Program-made: the position numbers and the translations under genes
The notes under the pieces: generated by a model
Seen by the model: only the letters and a program-made list of their open reading frames with translations
Told to the model about the DNA's origin: nothing
Database searches by the model: none
Assembly (NCBI GenBank): GCA_003344405.1
Contig: NOWV01000012.1
Span: forward strand, 620,001 to 684,000
Direction of reading: 5' to 3'
Length of the DNA stretch: 64,000 nucleotides
Source: Trichoplax sp. H2
Lineage: Eukaryota > Placozoa > Uniplacotomia > Trichoplacea
Shown: positions 61,701 through 64,000 of the stretch, piece after piece
Numbering within the stretch: the first letter of the stretch is position 1
Layout: the number at the start of each line of letters is the position of its first letter

Positions 61701-64000
61701 AATGAATAAATCGAATTCTATAAATAAATTAGATTAATAGGGATAAAATGTAAATCATTTCTCTATCAATGCTGGTTGTAGAAATGTTATATCATTAATT
61801 TAATAAATTAGCAATCGTAAGCTATTGCTAGTAATTACTCTGAGTATGTCAAGTGAATCTAATACTCCTTGATGACAAGTCGTTTTCTTATTAACTAAGG
61901 TTACTGAATCCTTCAGAAGTTTCTGAAATTTATGCCGCTGTTGCCCTAGCTGCGCTGAATTTTCAACAAGCAGTGTTAAGTGATCGACCTACAGCGCCGA
62001 TGGAGAATATCAAAGGATACATAAAATATTTTAATATTTTATAACAATAGACACTCAATTGACATATATTATTTATACGTCGATATATTTGCTTACAATA
62101 ATATCAGATAAGGCAATTGCTGCTTCTATTGATGAATCGACAAAAACCATACTTTCAGACCGACGTATCGTAGTTAGCGGTTTAGTTTCATTACTGTTTG
62201 TTATTATCAATAGATAATAATCCTGATCGCTATTAGAAGAATCAGGAGTATCTCTACTACAACACACATTCATTAATTTTGAAATGGCCCTAAAGAGATA
62301 AGAATATGATAAGTGTCTTACATATTTCAGCAATAATCCAATTACTTAATAAACAGGCAGTAGAAGAATAATATAATTCTATCTTACTTCTTGTTTTTCA
62401 CCATGCCAACAGGAGCAAATATCAGCATACCAGTTGTATGACGCGTTACAACTTGTACGTGACCAGTTTCGTATAATTTTTGAACAATGATATCGTGCTC
62501 ATCTTGTATCTTGAACGTTGCAGCAATTTCTAAGTCCTAATTTATGAAATATGATTTAATTGAGCTAAGGAGTACAATTTAGTAAGTTTCAAATAATCTT
62601 CATTACAGTATTGGATATACGCTTATCGGTAATAAGGAAAATGTATAGAGCGTTAATATGTTCTACATATAAAGGGTTATATGATAGATATAAAGTTTAT
62701 TGTTTGAATTAGTTGTATAACGAAGTCATGTTGGCGCACCGTACATATTAGTAGGTACCTTTTTCAGCATTTTTGCGAAACTTAGAGCTTTATTTGCTTG
62801 TTGTTTAGCTTGGTTGAATAAGTCTCTACAGTAGCGGCTTATATCATTGACTTTACGTCTAAAGAGTAAATAATATTTTCAATTCAGCTTCTTGATAAGA
62901 AACACTTTGATAACGTACGTAAGATTACTAGAATTATAATAAATGAATTAATTAATTAAAATTGAAGTTTACCTTGATCCATCAGTTAAAACATTTTCTG
63001 CTGTATTATCTTCCACCTCCATGCAATACTCGTCTAGTTTAGCTTGTAAATAATCACCAGTCGTTTTAATCATACCAGCAGCAAGAGCACTATAAAATTG
63101 ATAAAATTGAATCTTTAGTATTTATGCGTACTGATACTCAATTAATGTTACGATATTTACCGACTATCGTTACGTAACAGTAACAATATTATATAACACA
63201 TGTAACGTTTTCGTGTTCAAATTGGATATATGAGCAATTAAAGTGAATGATATTGTTGTAGAATTACCAGAATCGCTTTGCGGCACCAACTTCACCATCT
63301 AGAATTGAGGATGAAATTTCCCTTAAAAAGGACCACTCTTCCTCAAGGACGTTGTTCATAGAATTGGAGGAAACAGTTTGCCATAGGCTTAACCAGTGAT
63401 GTAAATAATTGAAGTAGACCTGTAAAGGACATGATCAATTAAACGCTTTAATGTTAAATAAGTCTCTTATAAATCGGTCAGTGTAGAACCGAATATACGT
63501 ACTATCAACATTCGGGTTAAATGTAAGGTACTTATATAAAATAGGAAGTCAAAGATAAGTGAAATAAAGAAAATCATATGGATACCCTTTGCATGTCGTG
63601 AAGGTGTTCTTCAAATCCTGCGACATCCGAGTCGAAGATATCTTTATTAACTGAGTCGAAATCGACAAGAATAGCTTCGACAGATTCTTGATAGAAATTT
63701 TTTACTTTAAAGCATGCTAATAGAACTTGTTTACATTCCCGTAATAGCTAGAATATTACGAAAGAATAAATAAGATTCGATAAACAGATTTCTTTAAAGA
63801 TTTTAAAGTTTGAAAAGGTACTTTGAGTGAAAATCTAATAGGACAATTTTTAGGTTTAATTTCAATGGCAATATTAAGTTGCCAAAAAAGAATCTGGCGT
63901 TTTTAGAAAATTTAGCCGATTCCTTGCTTCCTTTCAATTATTATTAATTACCTGTTCAATACTAAAGGATGATGGTTCTGAACTCGGTAAATGCTCCAGC
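58786..64000 (-). CDS. MAP3K4: MAP3K4 (MEKK4/MTK1) stress kinase, N-terminus beyond right edge
   Basis: MAP kinase kinase kinase feeding p38/JNK, activated by GADD45 in animals. Nineteen exons in phase encode about 911 C-terminal residues: 63951-64000 (partial), 63586-63747, 63268-63419, 62973-63089, 62759-62858, 62388-62536, 62097-62289, 61839-61988, 61589-61717, 61347-61483, 61081-61162, 60805-60991, 60355-60714, 60167-60237, 59879-59995, 59569-59728, 59304-59423, 59100-59206 and 58786-58977. The helical regulatory region includes [15 protein letters not shown] and RWSLQGLEF, as in vertebrate MAP3K4. The kinase domain starts [17 protein letters not shown], with AMKE (ATP lysine), [29 protein letters not shown] and [15 protein letters not shown]. 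All catalytic residues are present, so it should be active. The Ser-rich linker before the kinase is shorter than in human. Confidence 0.95.

Overview
This window is nuclear DNA from an intron-rich, AT-rich, compact animal genome. It holds clear orthologues of conserved metazoan genes (CUL5, an ADAM10-family protease, XPO4, CYB5R4, BLOC1S3, MAP3K4), split by many short GT-AG introns. The composition, the short introns and the protein divergence suggest an early-branching animal. A placozoan (Trichoplax/Hoilungia type) is my best guess, but it is an inference that I could not test. I rebuilt the gene models by hand, checking that reading phase is kept across every splice junction and comparing with remembered family motifs.

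Layout. 1-3694 (-): cullin-5, 3' end beyond the left edge. 6243-9757 (-): ADAM10-like membrane metalloprotease with a tandemly repeated cytoplasmic tail. 9758-12826: repeat-rich divergent spacer. 12827-20356 (+): complete 20-exon exportin-4. 23562-25371 (-): a multi-exon gene I do not recognise. 25891-27290 (-) and 29905-31294 (+): two divergent multi-TM2-domain membrane proteins. 33346-38186 (-): complete 14-exon CYB5R4/Ncb5or. 40296-44512 (+): BLOC1S3 with a 20-nt microexon. 45167-46330 (-): intronless polytopic membrane protein. 47627-50090 (+): third TM2-repeat paralogue. 55004-56260 (+): intronless class A GPCR with degenerate core motifs. 58786-64000 (-): MAP3K4, N-terminus beyond the right edge.

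The neighbours do not form one pathway, as is usual for an animal chromosome. Several themes are visible. There are ubiquitin-ligase genes and possible adaptors (CUL5; PPxY tails on all three TM2 proteins), vesicle and lysosome-related organelle biogenesis (BLOC1S3), and receptor and stress signalling (GPCR, MAP3K4). The most distinctive content is the local family of four-unit TM2 proteins. All three share one intron position and a C-terminal PPxY motif.

Non-coding DNA carries dense arrays of a self-complementary TACTGTAC/GTACAGTA motif. The arrays lie in the ADAM/XPO4 and CYB5R4/BLOC1S3 spacers, downstream of XPO4 and in BLOC1S3 intron 1. There are also foldback elements with 60-110 bp arms and several tandem repeats. 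I saw no tRNA, rRNA, CRISPR array or intact transposon.
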